The notes under the pieces: model-generated
Seen by the model: the letters and a program-made list of their open reading frames with translations, nothing else
The model's database searches: none
Told to the model about the DNA's origin: nothing
Program-made: the position numbers and the translations under genes
Shown: piece after piece, positions 51,348-63,198 of the stretch
Numbering within the stretch: position 1 is the stretch's first letter
How the letters are laid out: each line of letters starts with the position of its first letter
Assembly: GCA_949825025.1 (NCBI GenBank)
Contig: OX463779.1
Coordinates: 35,164,203 to 35,228,202 of the forward strand
Source: Siphlonurus alternatus
Taxonomy: Eukaryota; Arthropoda; Insecta; Ephemeroptera; Siphlonuridae
Reading direction: 5' to 3'
Length of the DNA: 64,000 bases

Positions 51348-54300
51348 TCAAAATAAGAAGTAAAAGATTATTGCAATGATCACAACCAGTGCTACAATAA
51401 GTGTGACGAAGTTGGTCGCCCCCTCCGCTTCGCGGGCTACGATCCCGGCACGAAGCTCCTCGTAGTGCCTGTCCATCTCCTGAAATAAACAATGCCAGAT
51501 TATTTAAAACATTAAAGAATGGACAACCTAAATGATTTTTATTGCAAATTTAGATAGAGAATCTCGACTTGTAAATTGTCATATTTTTTCAGATTTTTTT
51601 AACCCTACCCTCTCAAATCGATGCGAAATGCGCTGTGACGTCATAGTCATGTATAAATTCAAAATACAAGCAGAAGGAAGCACGATGCATGACTATGACG
51701 TCACAGAGTCTGCCTCATTAATTTTGGGAGTGTTAGAAGGTTTAAAAAATCTTTTAAAAAAAATGAATAATACATAATATGAGGTCTTATCAAAATAGGC
51801 AATAAAAAATTCCTGTAGTTTGTCCATTATGTAGTGGTAAATCGGAACTAATATTTTAACTATCAGTGTCATCATGCTACTAATTTTTAATTGTTCTTGG
51901 AAGAGTTTATTTTCACAGTTACGTAGTATACGGTAATTAAGTTCTGATTTAAAAAATAAATAAATAAATTTGGTCCAATTGCAAGGGATTCAAAGGTATG
52001 TTGTAAAATACAGTTTTTATATCATTACTTTGGCCAATATTTTTTTAGCCTGACGTGTCAACGAAAAGCATGAATTTATGTGCTTATTTATATTACAAGC
52101 CTATTTTATAATATAAAATAATCATCATGCCAATTAATAAATTAAAGAGTAGCCGTTATTTAATTTACCTCTTCGGCTCTGTAGAGAAGCGACAGCGGTA
52201 CAACAGGCAGGTCGGACGACACACGTACGATCTTCTCCCGCACACGTCCCCTGGACGAGCTGTCACAAACATTTTTATCATAATCGGCCACAAACTGAAA
52301 GGGATATACAAATGTTCATACTGTTGTCCCCAATATGACTTTTGCTAAAGGTGAGTTAGCTTTAATTGAATGGTGACAACGTTTATTTTATTGAACTTGT
52401 GTGTACACCCTGACTCTTTGACATACAAGAAAAGGCTCGTTTATAAAAATGGTATCTTAAGAGATTAATGGCACCATCCTTATTAGCAGGTCCACCGTTT
52501 TCATCTTTTCATCAAACAAAAAATTAGAAAATTTTTGAGCAAATGGCGTACCGACCTCCAAAAATTTTATTGTAGAAATGGATACAGGGGCAAAGCTATG
52601 CTATAAACTCTGATTTTTTTTCAGATTTCTTTGAACCCGGAAAGTATTTTTAAAAAATTATTGAAAGTACGATTTTTTGGCGGCAAGTGCCGCCTCTCCC
52701 TAATAAAAAAAGAAAAAAAAATGCATTGTCTATAAACCTGACCTCGCCAAAACTTTTTTAACATACTTCCAAAACTCAGAAAAATCTGAAAAAAAAAAAA
52801 AAAAAAAAAAAATCAAAGTAGCATAACTTGGCACCATTTCCATTTCTGCAATAAAAATTTTTGAGGTCAATACTCCGCATTAAAAAAAAGCAAATTGAGA
52901 TAAAGTTTTTGAGATACATAGGACATATATAATAAGTTTGGAAAATAACATTGGAAATGCAGCGAATTTAGTCAAAATTAATCAAATCAGCATCTAAAAA
53001 AAAGCAATAAAAAAGTATTAACTCAAAAACTTGATCCTATTATTTTTTATTTGATTAATATTAACAGTCAAAACTCGACCTTTTTTTCTTTTGGTGTAAT
53101 ACTTTACAATTATCATACAGTAATAATTAGCAATGGCTGCCATGCAATGGGGTCATTAATCCTTAATTGGGCAGTAAAAAAATTGCAATTTCACATGACA
53201 GCTTCCAATATTATTACATATGCTTTCAAAAAATTACAAATTGTTTTGTATTTTTTTTCAACAATCAAGATTTATTATGCATTTTATTCACACCTGTGCT
53301 CCATGCTGAGTCTGGCGAGCGTGGGGTTGCGGAGATTGTACTTGTCCAGCGTGGCGCGGTGCTTCTGCACGGCATTCTGGACAGCCAGCGACTCAACGCG
53401 CGCCTTGTCTTGCAAGATGTCGAACAGCATCGCCGACAGCTCCTGTGGAACATTACACGAGCGTTAAGTGAGGTCCGTTCGTAAACATGAACAGCGTAGG
53501 TTTTCTTTACCTGATTTTCTTATGCACTTCAGATCGATAAGAAAGTGTACACATATAGCAGGCTTTACAAATATACCACCTAATGATAGTAGCAACGATT
53601 AGGCATTGAAAATTAAACTACCGTGGATCTATTTGTTAGGATAAGTCCTATTCCCAATGCAAGAGCTTTTGGTGGAGGGTAGTAATGCATGTCTTATAAA
53701 ACCTTTGGGAGGAGGAAGGAGTAATTAACAATCATGTTTGTGGGTAAACTTCATCATTGATTTTGTCACACCGAGCAATGAGTAAAATAAAGTAGGTGGG
53801 TTCCCTTAGCTTGATTTTTGTTTGTAGCTGCGTCATGTGCAACAGGTGTTGTAATTTCTCCATTCTTTATATCGATAGCGTGAACAATATTTCTACCTTG
53901 GTATATTATAGATGACAATCAAATCAAACAGTAGTCTTTTATAATGATAATTTGCATAATTTATTAATGGAATATTTACCTCAAAATTTTAATTAATGAA
54001 AGAGATCGAAAAAAATAGCTCTATAATACTCTAATTTTATTCAGATTTTTACCAGTAGCTGACTGTTAAAAATATGAAAATGATGACGACGCCCTTTTCT
54101 GGCGTGACCAGCGTAATTACTTAATAATAAAAAAAAAAAAAAAAAGACATAGCTTTAATGTCAGAAGAATGGTGTGGTCTTCAAAAATTTAAAACATGAT
54201 TTGAAATACCTTAACTCTTTTTAATTTGAGATCGATGATCGATTGATGTATAGTATTATATAGTATATAGGCCATTGTAATAACTTTTTATAAATATAAA

Positions 54301-57300
54301 CTTCACGATACGTTTAATGCAATGAATTCAAGTAATTTAAGTGTAAAAAGTATAAATAAAATTTATTTCTATGTTTTTAATTATTATTTTAAACTGCATA
54401 TAACTTATAATAATAGAATTACGAACCTTCTCAAAGGAGAACCAGAATTTCGCGATGATGGGACGCATGCGCGGTTCACACTTCACCTTCTCCAAGGACT
54501 GGCGAACCTCTGCGCGCGCAGCCTCTTCTGCCATGAGCAATTTCTGAAGGCCGGTCTTGCCTGACGTGTCGTCCTGGTCTTGGACCATCTCCAAGTCATC
54601 GGCGACACGAGCCATCTGCACCCGGTACTTTTCCTTGGCGGTGTCAGCAGCGGTGCGCAGAGTTGATATCATCACATCCTGCATGCCAGCCAGTTCATCA
54701 AGATGATCTTCAGCTGCCTGCAAACAACAAATTCTCAGTGCTGCAAAGGTATACAAAGCCGAGTCAAAATCGAGTCAATCAATTTAGTTAGTTTCATATT
54801 TCGTTGGAATTATTACGTACCTTGAAGAAGTTATCACGTGCAGGCTTATGATCAACATTTCCAATTTTTATCAGTTCGAGTTCTAACGAAGCTGAAGCGG
54901 AAGTCATGCATTGTCTGAAAGAAATTAATTACCTTATTAAGTTTATAACCTGATACTTCAATTATTTTTTTTTCAAAAAAATATATATTTTTTTAATAAA
55001 TTTAGAAATGTTCAATAGATTCAGAGCCGAATTCAATATAAAATTTGCTTTTTTTTTACCCTTTTTCTTGTAAGATAATATACCGCAACAAAATGTCTTG
55101 TGTTATCAGCAGTCATCAAGATTGGTAGAACAACACATTGTTGTCGATCTCTTTAAAGGATTTCAAATTAATGTACACTTTATAACCAGGAGCATGCAGC
55201 TGACTGTTTTAATGGAGTATCGACTTCATTTTTTTTTATTGCAGAAATGGATAGAGTGTGCAAAGTTATGGTACCCTGATTTTTTTCAGATTTTTTAGAG
55301 CCCGGGAACTAGTTTTAAAAAATTATTGAAAATCCTTTTTGTGACGTCACGAGGCGGCAAGTCTTATCTTTTTCTTAAGGAGCGGTGCCTCGTGACGTCA
55401 CAAAAAGAACTTTCAATATTTTTTTAAAACTTTAAAAATAATTTCCGTTCTCTAAAAAATCTGAAAAAAATCAGGGTATTATAGCATATAACTTTGCACC
55501 CTCTATCCATTTATGCAATAAAAAAATTTGAGGTCGATACTCCATTTTCGGCCGTATGAAGTAAAAATGTTGATGACCCCGCCACGATGATGACACGTGT
55601 ACCGAACAACAATGAACTGTATTTAATTAATTGGACAATAGCCTCTATGAGTTAAAAAAAAACAAACCATAATTGAGTATTAAATAAATTTAAGAATTAA
55701 AAAATACTGTACAATTTTTTTTAAAGAAAAAAATATACAGCTATATTATTTCAAATCAAAATAATAATTACTATAGTAACAGATGATTTTCTCTGATACT
55801 AACTCTGAATCAGCAGAACGTGAAACATTGCATAAAAGGATGAACTCTCACCTATGTATCTCATTCAGCTCCTCCTGAGTGATGACAGCCTCTGCGCCTC
55901 TCTGCTCCATGGCCTTTTTGTAATCCAGCACCGCCTGCTCGGCTTTGGCTAGTCCGCGCTCTTCCTCCTGCTGCAGGGCTGACGTCTTGTTCTCACGCGG
56001 GTCGACCTCACGAGGAGGCGTGTTCGTGGCGATGTCCTGGAAAATATGAAGCTTCAGAATGGGGTACTGACCAAAAAAAAAGTTTCAAGTTTTTGTCAAC
56101 ATTTCAAAAGGCACGAGAATTTCATGAAGAACAAGCCCTATTACAGCATTCTACGACAATTTCCTGATTTTATATGAATTTTTAAAACCTCTCAAAAATG
56201 ACGTCATAGCATTGAATCTTAAAAGGGAAAATAGATCAGTTAACATTGCCAAATCCCATACTTAATGTTGAAATGTAACCAAAACTTCATTTGCAAGGTT
56301 TTCAGGTGCTAGAATCACGATAATGAAGGTTTGAAATTCGTACTTCAATAACTTTTCATTTTAGCAATGTTAACTGATGCATTTCCCCATTTAAGATTCA
56401 ATGGTATGACGTCATCAAAAAAAGTTTTAAAAATTCATATAAAATCAGCAAATTGTCGTAGAATGCTCTAATAGGGCTCGTTCTTCATAGAATTCACAGT
56501 ACTTTTTATTAGTATTGCTAACTCAAATACCGGTCAGTACCCCATTACAGAGAGAAATCAAGGTAGAAAATGTATGTGATCTTTTCATGCGTCACAATAA
56601 AATTCCTTGCACCAGCCTTGCATATTGTGTACTCTCGTTTTGAAACTCAATTTTTAATTATCAAACAATTTTTCCTGTAAGAATGTCAATATCATAATAT
56701 TGTTATATTTAAATTAAAATACAGTACAAAATATTACAGTATTAGCTAAATACATATTTATTATAAGGTATTAATAATTAGCTATAAAAGCTATAGAGTT
56801 GTTAATTGCGTGTTGTGTAAGCCATTTTTGTTTTCCAATGCGATGAAAAAAATATATCTCTTGAGTGGGGTACAGCGGCGTAACGAGAAAAATTTTCTCG
56901 AAAGTTGTCGATTTTTTTTTTAAATGATGAATTTGAACCCATACAGAGCCCTGTAATTTCCCTTATTCCATGACCGATTATTTTTTATCCGTCCCCCCCC
57001 CCCTCTCTGGCTACGTACGCCACTGGATTGTAATAAATAATATCATATTTAACTCTTTTATGATGCAAATTCTTTACCTAAAGAAGCCGAAAGTAATACA
57101 GTTAAAAACTATTTTCGAACAGGTAAACACGTTTATGGAAATGTACATATATTTGTAGCAAAAGTAAATGGTCTTGGTTCGAGTCTTCAAGACTCCGGAA
57201 CTAAAGAAATAAATTAACAGAAAAACCTCTGTAATCTATTTTGTTTTTAAGTTTTATTTCACTATTGGCATGATGAATAAATATAATTCTCTCAAATTTC

Positions 57301-58259
57301 GAATAAATAAACTGCATGTACCGGTTCATTACCTGTACATCACTTAAACGTGATATAGCAAAACTCTCAAAAATCCATGAAGTTTTCCTCAGCTGCCTCA
57401 CTCGTAGATCTAAATAGCGCAGCAAGTTCGATCTAGACATTAATATTGTGTCGGACATTCTTTACAATACATGTCTCACTGCGAAAGTTTGACCAAGGTG
57501 CGTCAATTGCATGTGCTGCAGGAGGTTGTAGCCAACAAAGTTCAATCCCGTCAATCTTTCACTGACCAGTTCAAACTGAACAAAATACTAAAAGTATGCA
57601 GATTTGTCATATATCATAAAGCTGCGCCCAAGAGGTCCAAATACTGCTTACTACATTCTGATTGAGCTTTGAGTACTTTTTTTTCTCGCGTGGAAAGTTT
57701 GCGAAGTCCTATCTTTTAACTATAGCCACGAAAATAATTTCCGTTCGGATTTATTTCGGTCAAAAGCTCTTGGTTCCACCTTTAATGTTGATTAATATTA
57801 TTTTAAATTCTTTCATTTCAAATTCAAATATCTTAAGGAAATGAAAAGTAAATTAAATTGCAAAACAACCGTCATTAGATCCGAATCTGATTATGAAAAG
57901 GAAAATAAGTTTTAATTGTAATTGAAAATAATTATGTTTCCTAGCTATTATAGTGCAAATTGTATCACTGTATAAAATGTACCCATCTTGACAAAAAATC
58001 AAATTCTTGACGTATTGGTTAGATTCAATACAAAAATAAAGTGACAGAATACAAAATATATAATACCACATTTTTGTTAACAACCGTATTATAGAGGATT
58101 AGCCAGCGTAATCTTACTCTAAAATTTGGTGCCAATAAATTTTAATTTTAATATGCATACAATACTAGAAGAAAATTTACATTGCATAGTGCATATATAT
58201 GCATATACTGTCAATAAAAATTATATTCATCATACCTTTAAGCTGCTCTTGGCTTCCAT
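51348..58259 (-). CDS. Coiled-coil, C-terminally tail-anchored protein, family not recognised
   Basis: A seven-exon gene: 58236-58259, 55852-56036, 54821-54914, 54427-54717, 53294-53442, 52169-52259, 51348-51479, giving 321 residues. The protein starts MEAKSSLK, then is mostly charged and helical with heptad-like stretches (for example LAKAEQAVLDYKKAMEQ and MLMAEEAARAEV-like segments). It ends in about 20 hydrophobic residues (FVTLIVALVVIIAIIFYFLF), the layout of a tail-anchored membrane protein. The helical part recalls BAR-type bundles, but I cannot assign a family. One junction is uncertain: the stronger acceptor above 52294 would frameshift, so I used the weaker one above 52259, which keeps the frame. 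The donor at 54427 (GTTCGT) is also weak. An in-frame upstream ATG at 58421 would add 54 residues; the GC-rich region there looks more like 5' UTR. It interrupts the dipeptidase array. Confidence 0.75.
51517..51832. mobile_element. MITE with two CRE palindromes
   Basis: The left end AATGGACAACCTAAATGATT mirrors the right end TTCCTGTAGTTTGTCCATT. The central arms TGTGACGTCATAGTCATG and CATGACTATGACGTCACA are exact complements, carrying TGACGTCA at 51636-51643 and 51696-51703. It lies in the last intron of the tail-anchored gene and shares the TTTTTTCAGATTTTTTT block with family C. Confidence 0.75.
52544..52880. mobile_element. Family C MITE, diverged copy
   Basis: CCGACCTCCAAAAATTT, GAAATGGATACAGGGGC, AAGCTATGCTATAAACTCTG and TTTTAAAAAATTATTGAAAG, with the right arm ending GAGGTCAATACTCCGCAT. 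The centre differs from the 41-kb copy and lacks CRE sites. Intron of the tail-anchored gene. Confidence 0.7.
55212..55546. mobile_element. Family C MITE (palindrome with two CRE motifs)
   Basis: ATGGAGTATCGACTTCA to GAGGTCGATACTCCAT, closely related to 41273-41596: GGATAGAGTGTGCAAAG, AGAGCCCGGGAAC, GTGACGTCACGAGGCGGCAA. TGACGTCA lies at 55342-55349 and 55393-55400. Intron of the tail-anchored gene. Confidence 0.83.
56058..56546. mobile_element. 489-bp palindromic MITE
   Basis: AATGGGGTACTGACC at the left and GGTCAGTACCCCATT at the right are exact complements. Inner arms include GAAGAACAAGCCCTATTA and GCATTCTACGACAATTT with mirrors. TGACGTCA occurs at 56199-56206 and 56407-56414. First intron of the tail-anchored gene, 20 bp from its second exon. 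Confidence 0.82.
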
Positions 58260-58520
58260 GTTAAAAGTCAAACAGCGAGACTTGGTCGGTTCAGCTTGCA
58301 GCAGCAGAAGGTAGCACGTGCGGACTGAGAGCGTTCTCCAGAAGCTCGGCAGCAGCGACGTGTGTCCTCGAGCGCGCCAGTAAGGAGCGTGGAGACACGA
58401 GCTTGGCGGGCAAGGCAACAAGCGAAGTTGCTACCTTTCTTACACGTCGAGGCAGCAGAGAATTTCGATGTTGTAAACTGAGACAAGAATTTTGTGCTGC
58501 ATGGCCCGACACTTATTATA
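58260..58520 (-). promoter_or_regulatory. Probable 5' UTR / promoter of the tail-anchored gene
   Basis: A 260-bp GC-rich, CpG-containing island in AT-rich surroundings, directly upstream of the MEAKSS start codon. Several overlapping minus-strand reading frames open through it, as is common in GC-rich sequence. Promoter or leader function is inferred from position and composition. Confidence 0.4.
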
Positions 58521-59150
58521 GTTATATATAGTCAAACAGAATTTAATTTGATATATTTTTCATCGAATACCATCAGCTAGGAAGTAAGAAGTTTAATCGC
58601 CTCTTTTCGTATTTAAATATTTTAATTTCACATTTTTTTTATTATATATAGTTTAACAATTCAAACTGCAAACCCGTAATGCAAAGTTTCAAAACTGAAT
58701 TACAAACAGAAACGTCACAAAATTTAAACTTCTGCTACTTTCTGCTGAGGGATTATGAAATTAATTTGAATGTAGCTTAGACCATATAATATATAATACA
58801 CTTAGACTATCATATTAGTACTTCAATACGTCACTAAGTTTGTATTTACATTTTTTCTCTTCGTTTCCCTAGTTTTGAATGAGTGTGTCGTCAAAAAATA
58901 TCTTTGTCTCTAGTTAGGATGCACGGTATAATAATAGGCATTTTCTAATAATAACAAAATAATGAGAAAACGAAAAAAAAAAAAAAAAAAAAAAAACAGA
59001 TTTTCAGAAAGAAAATGCAGTTCCTTTATTACAGATAAACATTAATTTAAAAATTGGTTGCGTAATTTAGAGCAGTATTATTATAAACTATACAATAATT
59101 AAATAATATTTACTATAAAACATAATATATAATAAAATAAATATAGGAGC

Positions 59151-59472
59151 TCACACTAAATTTTTAGATGCTGAATTGGTTTTCAGTACTTTTTGTCAGT
59201 AGAAAATTGCTCCAGTCAGTACAAAATTTTCCAGTTTCGTCTTACATCCAGCATTTTTTATCTATAAAACACTTATTCCAAGTACAAATTTGGTACTGAA
59301 AAAAGAGAGTAAAAAAAAGTACAAAATATTGACTCTCATTTTTCAGTACCAAATTTGTACTTGGATTAAGTGTTTTATAGGTCAAAAGTGCTGGATGTAA
59401 GACGAAATTGGAACAATTTTGTACTGACATAAAGTACTGAAACCAATTCAGCATCTAAAAATTTAGTGTGAG
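59151..59472. mobile_element. 322-bp palindromic MITE
   Basis: CTCACACTAAATTTTTAGAT mirrors ATCTAAAAATTTAGTGTGAG. Inner arms GCTGAATTGGTTTTCAGTAC, GTCTTACATCCAGCA and CCAAGTACAAATTTGGTACT pair with complements around 59310. Confidence 0.82.
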
Positions 59473-59533
59473 ATTGATTTAAATTAAAAAAAAATTACTG
59501 TAATAAATTTGGAATACCTTTCAATTTTTAGAG

Positions 59534-59754
59534 TAAAGGCGGATTCACATGGCGATTTTTACCAAGCGACGCGAATAATGCGCACTTGCTGTAACATCCA
59601 TTGGCAGCCATATTTGGCGATTAAAAAAAAAAGCATCGCAATTAACGCGATTTCGCTGCCGCAACCTGGCGAATTCGCTCACCGCATAGGATTTCACAGC
59701 TTGTGTGACAAAATCGCGTCGCATCGCCGTTGTCGCCATCTGAATCCGCCTTTA
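59534..59754. mobile_element. Small TA-flanked MITE
   Basis: TAAAGGCGGATTCACATGGC at the left, GCCATCTGAATCCGCCTTTA at the right. TA dinucleotides flank both ends. Subterminal CGATTTTTACCAAGCGACGC faces AAAATCGCGTCGCATCGCC. Its right end touches the foldback element. Confidence 0.78.
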
Positions 59755-59756
59755 TA

Positions 59757-60459
59757 GTCCAGGATAGACTTGAAAAAGTATATGGGGAGGGTCGGCAAAA
59801 TTAGTTGCTAACTTAAACTTCGCCCATATGTTCTTATGACCTATATAAACCCACAGTAAAAAGTCCCGTCAAGTCCCCCCTGGCCTTCATGGTCAAACCC
59901 GGGTTTGTCCCGGATTTCAAAAAACATTTTTTATCTCAACAACTACTTATCGCAGACCAATGCAAAAGGTATCAAAGCAAAGCTTATTAACTACACAACA
60001 AGGAAAAAAATACCTCAACATTACTAATTGATTTTATTATGCAAATAATTAGCAATTAGTGAGTTTATATCCACCATTCATGATTTTGAAAGTAAACTAC
60101 GCCGAAAATATGCAAGATATCAATTTTGAGTTTATTACAAATAATTAGGTTTATTTAATAACGAACTCAGAGCTTTTTATTTTATAGCTCTAGCACTCAT
60201 AGATCGTGAGATAGTAGGGAGAGAAGTGCGAAAAACAGGGGCGGGCGGGCATCATTACTATGGGTATAGCAGGTATACCGCCGCCTCTCTCCATACAAAA
60301 TACATTGCAGCGGCGCCGCTCGCTCGAGTCTCACTCATCCCCTGCACTCTCTTTTTCGACAATACTATCTTAAATTTATCAAAATCATAACAATTATATA
60401 GATATGGGGTGTGAGATGACATTGCTTTGATATTTTTTGCAATATAATATGTTATATAT

Positions 60460-60518
<59 letters not shown>

Positions 60519-62721
60519 TAAGTAAGCAAATACTTAGCAATGTAATTTATATAATAGCACACACTCAGAAATGTATTTATGATAGTCGAGTTCTAAGGTT
60601 AATAATAATAATTTTATTTACATAGAAGTAATGCAAGAAATAATTTGGGAAATTAACATACTTATTTGAAAATGATCATAATATTGAAATAATCCAAAAG
60701 GTGGTATAATGAAAACATACATAAATATATAAGAAGTAAAGATACTGACTGCTGTTATAGTTGACTATTATTTTTAACTGCTCTCGTGTCATTACATCTG
60801 GCTAATATACCGGGTACTAAAATATTACAACTATAATATATATAATAATACAATTTACAATACTTTTTCCAGTATATATTTGTTCCATGAATATTAAAAG
60901 TGATAAAAGGATTATTGTCACTAGTCTTGGGAGATGGTGAATCACTTTGAAAATTATAGTACCTTAAATATATTTCCTTATATTATGACACAAATTTTCA
61001 GCAAAAAGAAATGAAGCCAAAATCTGTCTAGTTTTTAAGATATACAGGATACAAGGATACAAATATTAATAGTGAGAATATCATTGGAAATATGGCAGCC
61101 ATTAGTCAAATCAGCATCTTTTTTAACTAAAAAAAAATTAATATCTCAAAAACTGGACTGAATAATTACTTTTTTTTTACTTCAGAAAGTGAACAGTCAT
61201 TTTGTGTTCCATGTTCTGATCTAAATTTTATATTTTTTACCATAAAAAAAAATAATTACACTATAGTGACAATAATCCTTAATATCATGCAACTGACTGC
61301 TAGGATATTGTCATATTGGTATTTTCTAATCATGTTTGTTAGAAGAACTTGTTAAACTTATTTCTGCACATGCACTTATTGATTTTTCTTTAGTCTTTTA
61401 TAAGATAATTATAAAAATGTGATTGCTGCATATAATATGACGACTGATTGACACTTAATTATTTCTAGTTGGACTATAGTTTTAATGTTTGGGCAAGAGG
61501 CAAGAATATATAAAATTCAATGCTAATTCAAAGAACTAAATACTGCTCTTATATACATGCATCATTCATTGTGTGCATGGATATACCAAATTACCACTTT
61601 ATAATTTTGTGAACGACACAATTAATACATAGAATAATTATACTTCGATCTCGATGTATTCAATAAAATGTTGTTGACAGTATTTCGGGTATTTCCTTCA
61701 AAAAGCAAGTTTTATATGTAATACCAGCAAGTTTATTGTACCATGCATTCACATAATGAATTAATATAGCCTGGAACAAATACATAATTACTGAATTTTA
61801 TCATAAAAGAGTTAGTATAAGAGAAGACGCGATTCGATCACTGCAAAGGATATATCATGAATAAGTAAAATAGTTAAAGTTTATGTTTATTGCGTTAAAT
61901 AATATATGTATATAAATAAATATAAACAAAAAAACTACAAAGAAACTACTATCATGGTATTAAGTAAAATAGGAAATCTATCCTGAATACAAAATTAGAT
62001 AAAAGAGTGATACAAGCTGCCTACTTGATCATAATGATCAATATGGCATATACAATTTTACTTACCCCCCTCCCCCAATCCCATATCTATATAATTGTTA
62101 TGATTTTGATAAATTTAAGATAGTATTGTCGAAAAAGAGAGTGCAGGGGATGAGTGAGACTCGAGCGAGCGGCGCCGCTGCAATGTATTTTGTATGGAGA
62201 GAGGCGGCGGTATACCTGCTATACCCATAGTAATGATGCCCGCCCGCCCCTGTTTTTCGCACTTCTCTCCCTACTATCTCACGATCTATGAGTGCTAGAG
62301 CTATAAAATAAAAAGCTCTGAGTTCGTTATTAAATAAACCTAATTATTTGTAATAAACTCAAAATTGATATCTTGCATATTTTCGGCGTAGTTTACTTTC
62401 AAAATCATGAATGGTGGATATAAACTCACTAATTGCTAATTATTTGCATAATAAAATCAATTAGTAATGTTGAGGTATTTTTTTCCTTGTTGTGTAGTTA
62501 ATAAGCTTTGCTTTGATACCTTTTGCATTGGTCTGCGATAAGTAGTTGTTGAGATAAAAAATGTTTTTTGAAATCCGGGACAAACCCGGGTTTGACCATG
62601 AAGGGCAGGGGGGACTTGACGGGACTTTTTACTGTGGGTTCATATAGGTCATAAGAACATATGGGCGAAGTTTAAGTTAGCAACTAATTTTGCCGACCTA
62701 ATTTCAAGTCTATCCTGGACT
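59757..62721. mobile_element. Foldback element with ~650-bp inverted arms
   Basis: The left arm (59757-60408) starts GTCCAGGATAGACTTGAAA. The right arm (62079-62721) ends TTTCAAGTCTATCCTGGAC. The arms are near-identical through GGTCAAACCCGGGTTTGTCC, GCAGCGGCGCCGCTCGCTCG and GATAGTATTGTCGAAAAAGA. A 1.67-kb AT-rich centre holds a (TA)n tract and no transposase ORF. TA lies on both flanks, compatible with a TA target duplication. The superfamily is not determined. Confidence 0.85.
60463..60515. repeat. (TA)n microsatellite
   Basis: TA tract just inside the left arm of the foldback element. Confidence 0.93.
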
Positions 62722-63198
62722 ATTATGCAATTATTACGTATATATCCTTTTTTCAAAACTTTGCCACACATAAAATATTATACTTATATAAAAGGATGTC
62801 AGTACCAAGCATTGATACCATTGAAATCCATGAAGTGAAATATATTATCTTATAATACATATATAGAGTGCAATGTAAATTATAACGGGGAAATTATTTT
62901 CATGCCTTGAAAATTATTTTTGAAGCAATTTTCAGAGTGAAAACATTTTAGTAGTACTTATTTTCTTTGGTTATGAGAATTCAATGGGCAAAATTCACGT
63001 TAAGTTGCTCTAAAAGAACATTCATATAATATTTTAATAAATTGAAATAGGATTTAAAATATCGTTGAAACAGACTAAACTTAAAATATTTTAATTTCAG
63101 ATTTAAGTTTATTCATTAGCATATCTCTTTGATGAATAGTTTATTATAATACAATAAAATAAAGGTACAAATATATATAAAATCAATTAACACTGACA

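Larger units (their letters stand above)
58521..63198. other. Gene-free repeat region between the tail-anchored gene and dipeptidase copy 4
   Basis: Nothing coding found. It holds a palindromic MITE (59151), a small TA-flanked MITE (59534) that directly abuts the foldback element (59757-62721), and a (TA)n tract. The remainder is AT-rich without recognisable features. Confidence 0.65.

Noticed and set aside
53051..53484. Plus-strand ORFs overlapping the tail-anchored gene
   Set aside because: They are antisense to the exon 53294-53442 and continue only into AT-rich intron.
58268..58512. Serine/cysteine-rich minus ORFs upstream of the tail-anchored gene
   Set aside because: Overlapping frames in a GC-rich leader or promoter, each ending before or at the MEAKSS start; no homology recognised.
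60411..62078. Transposase gene within the foldback element
   Set aside because: No reading frame of useful length or recognisable motif in the centre on either strand.
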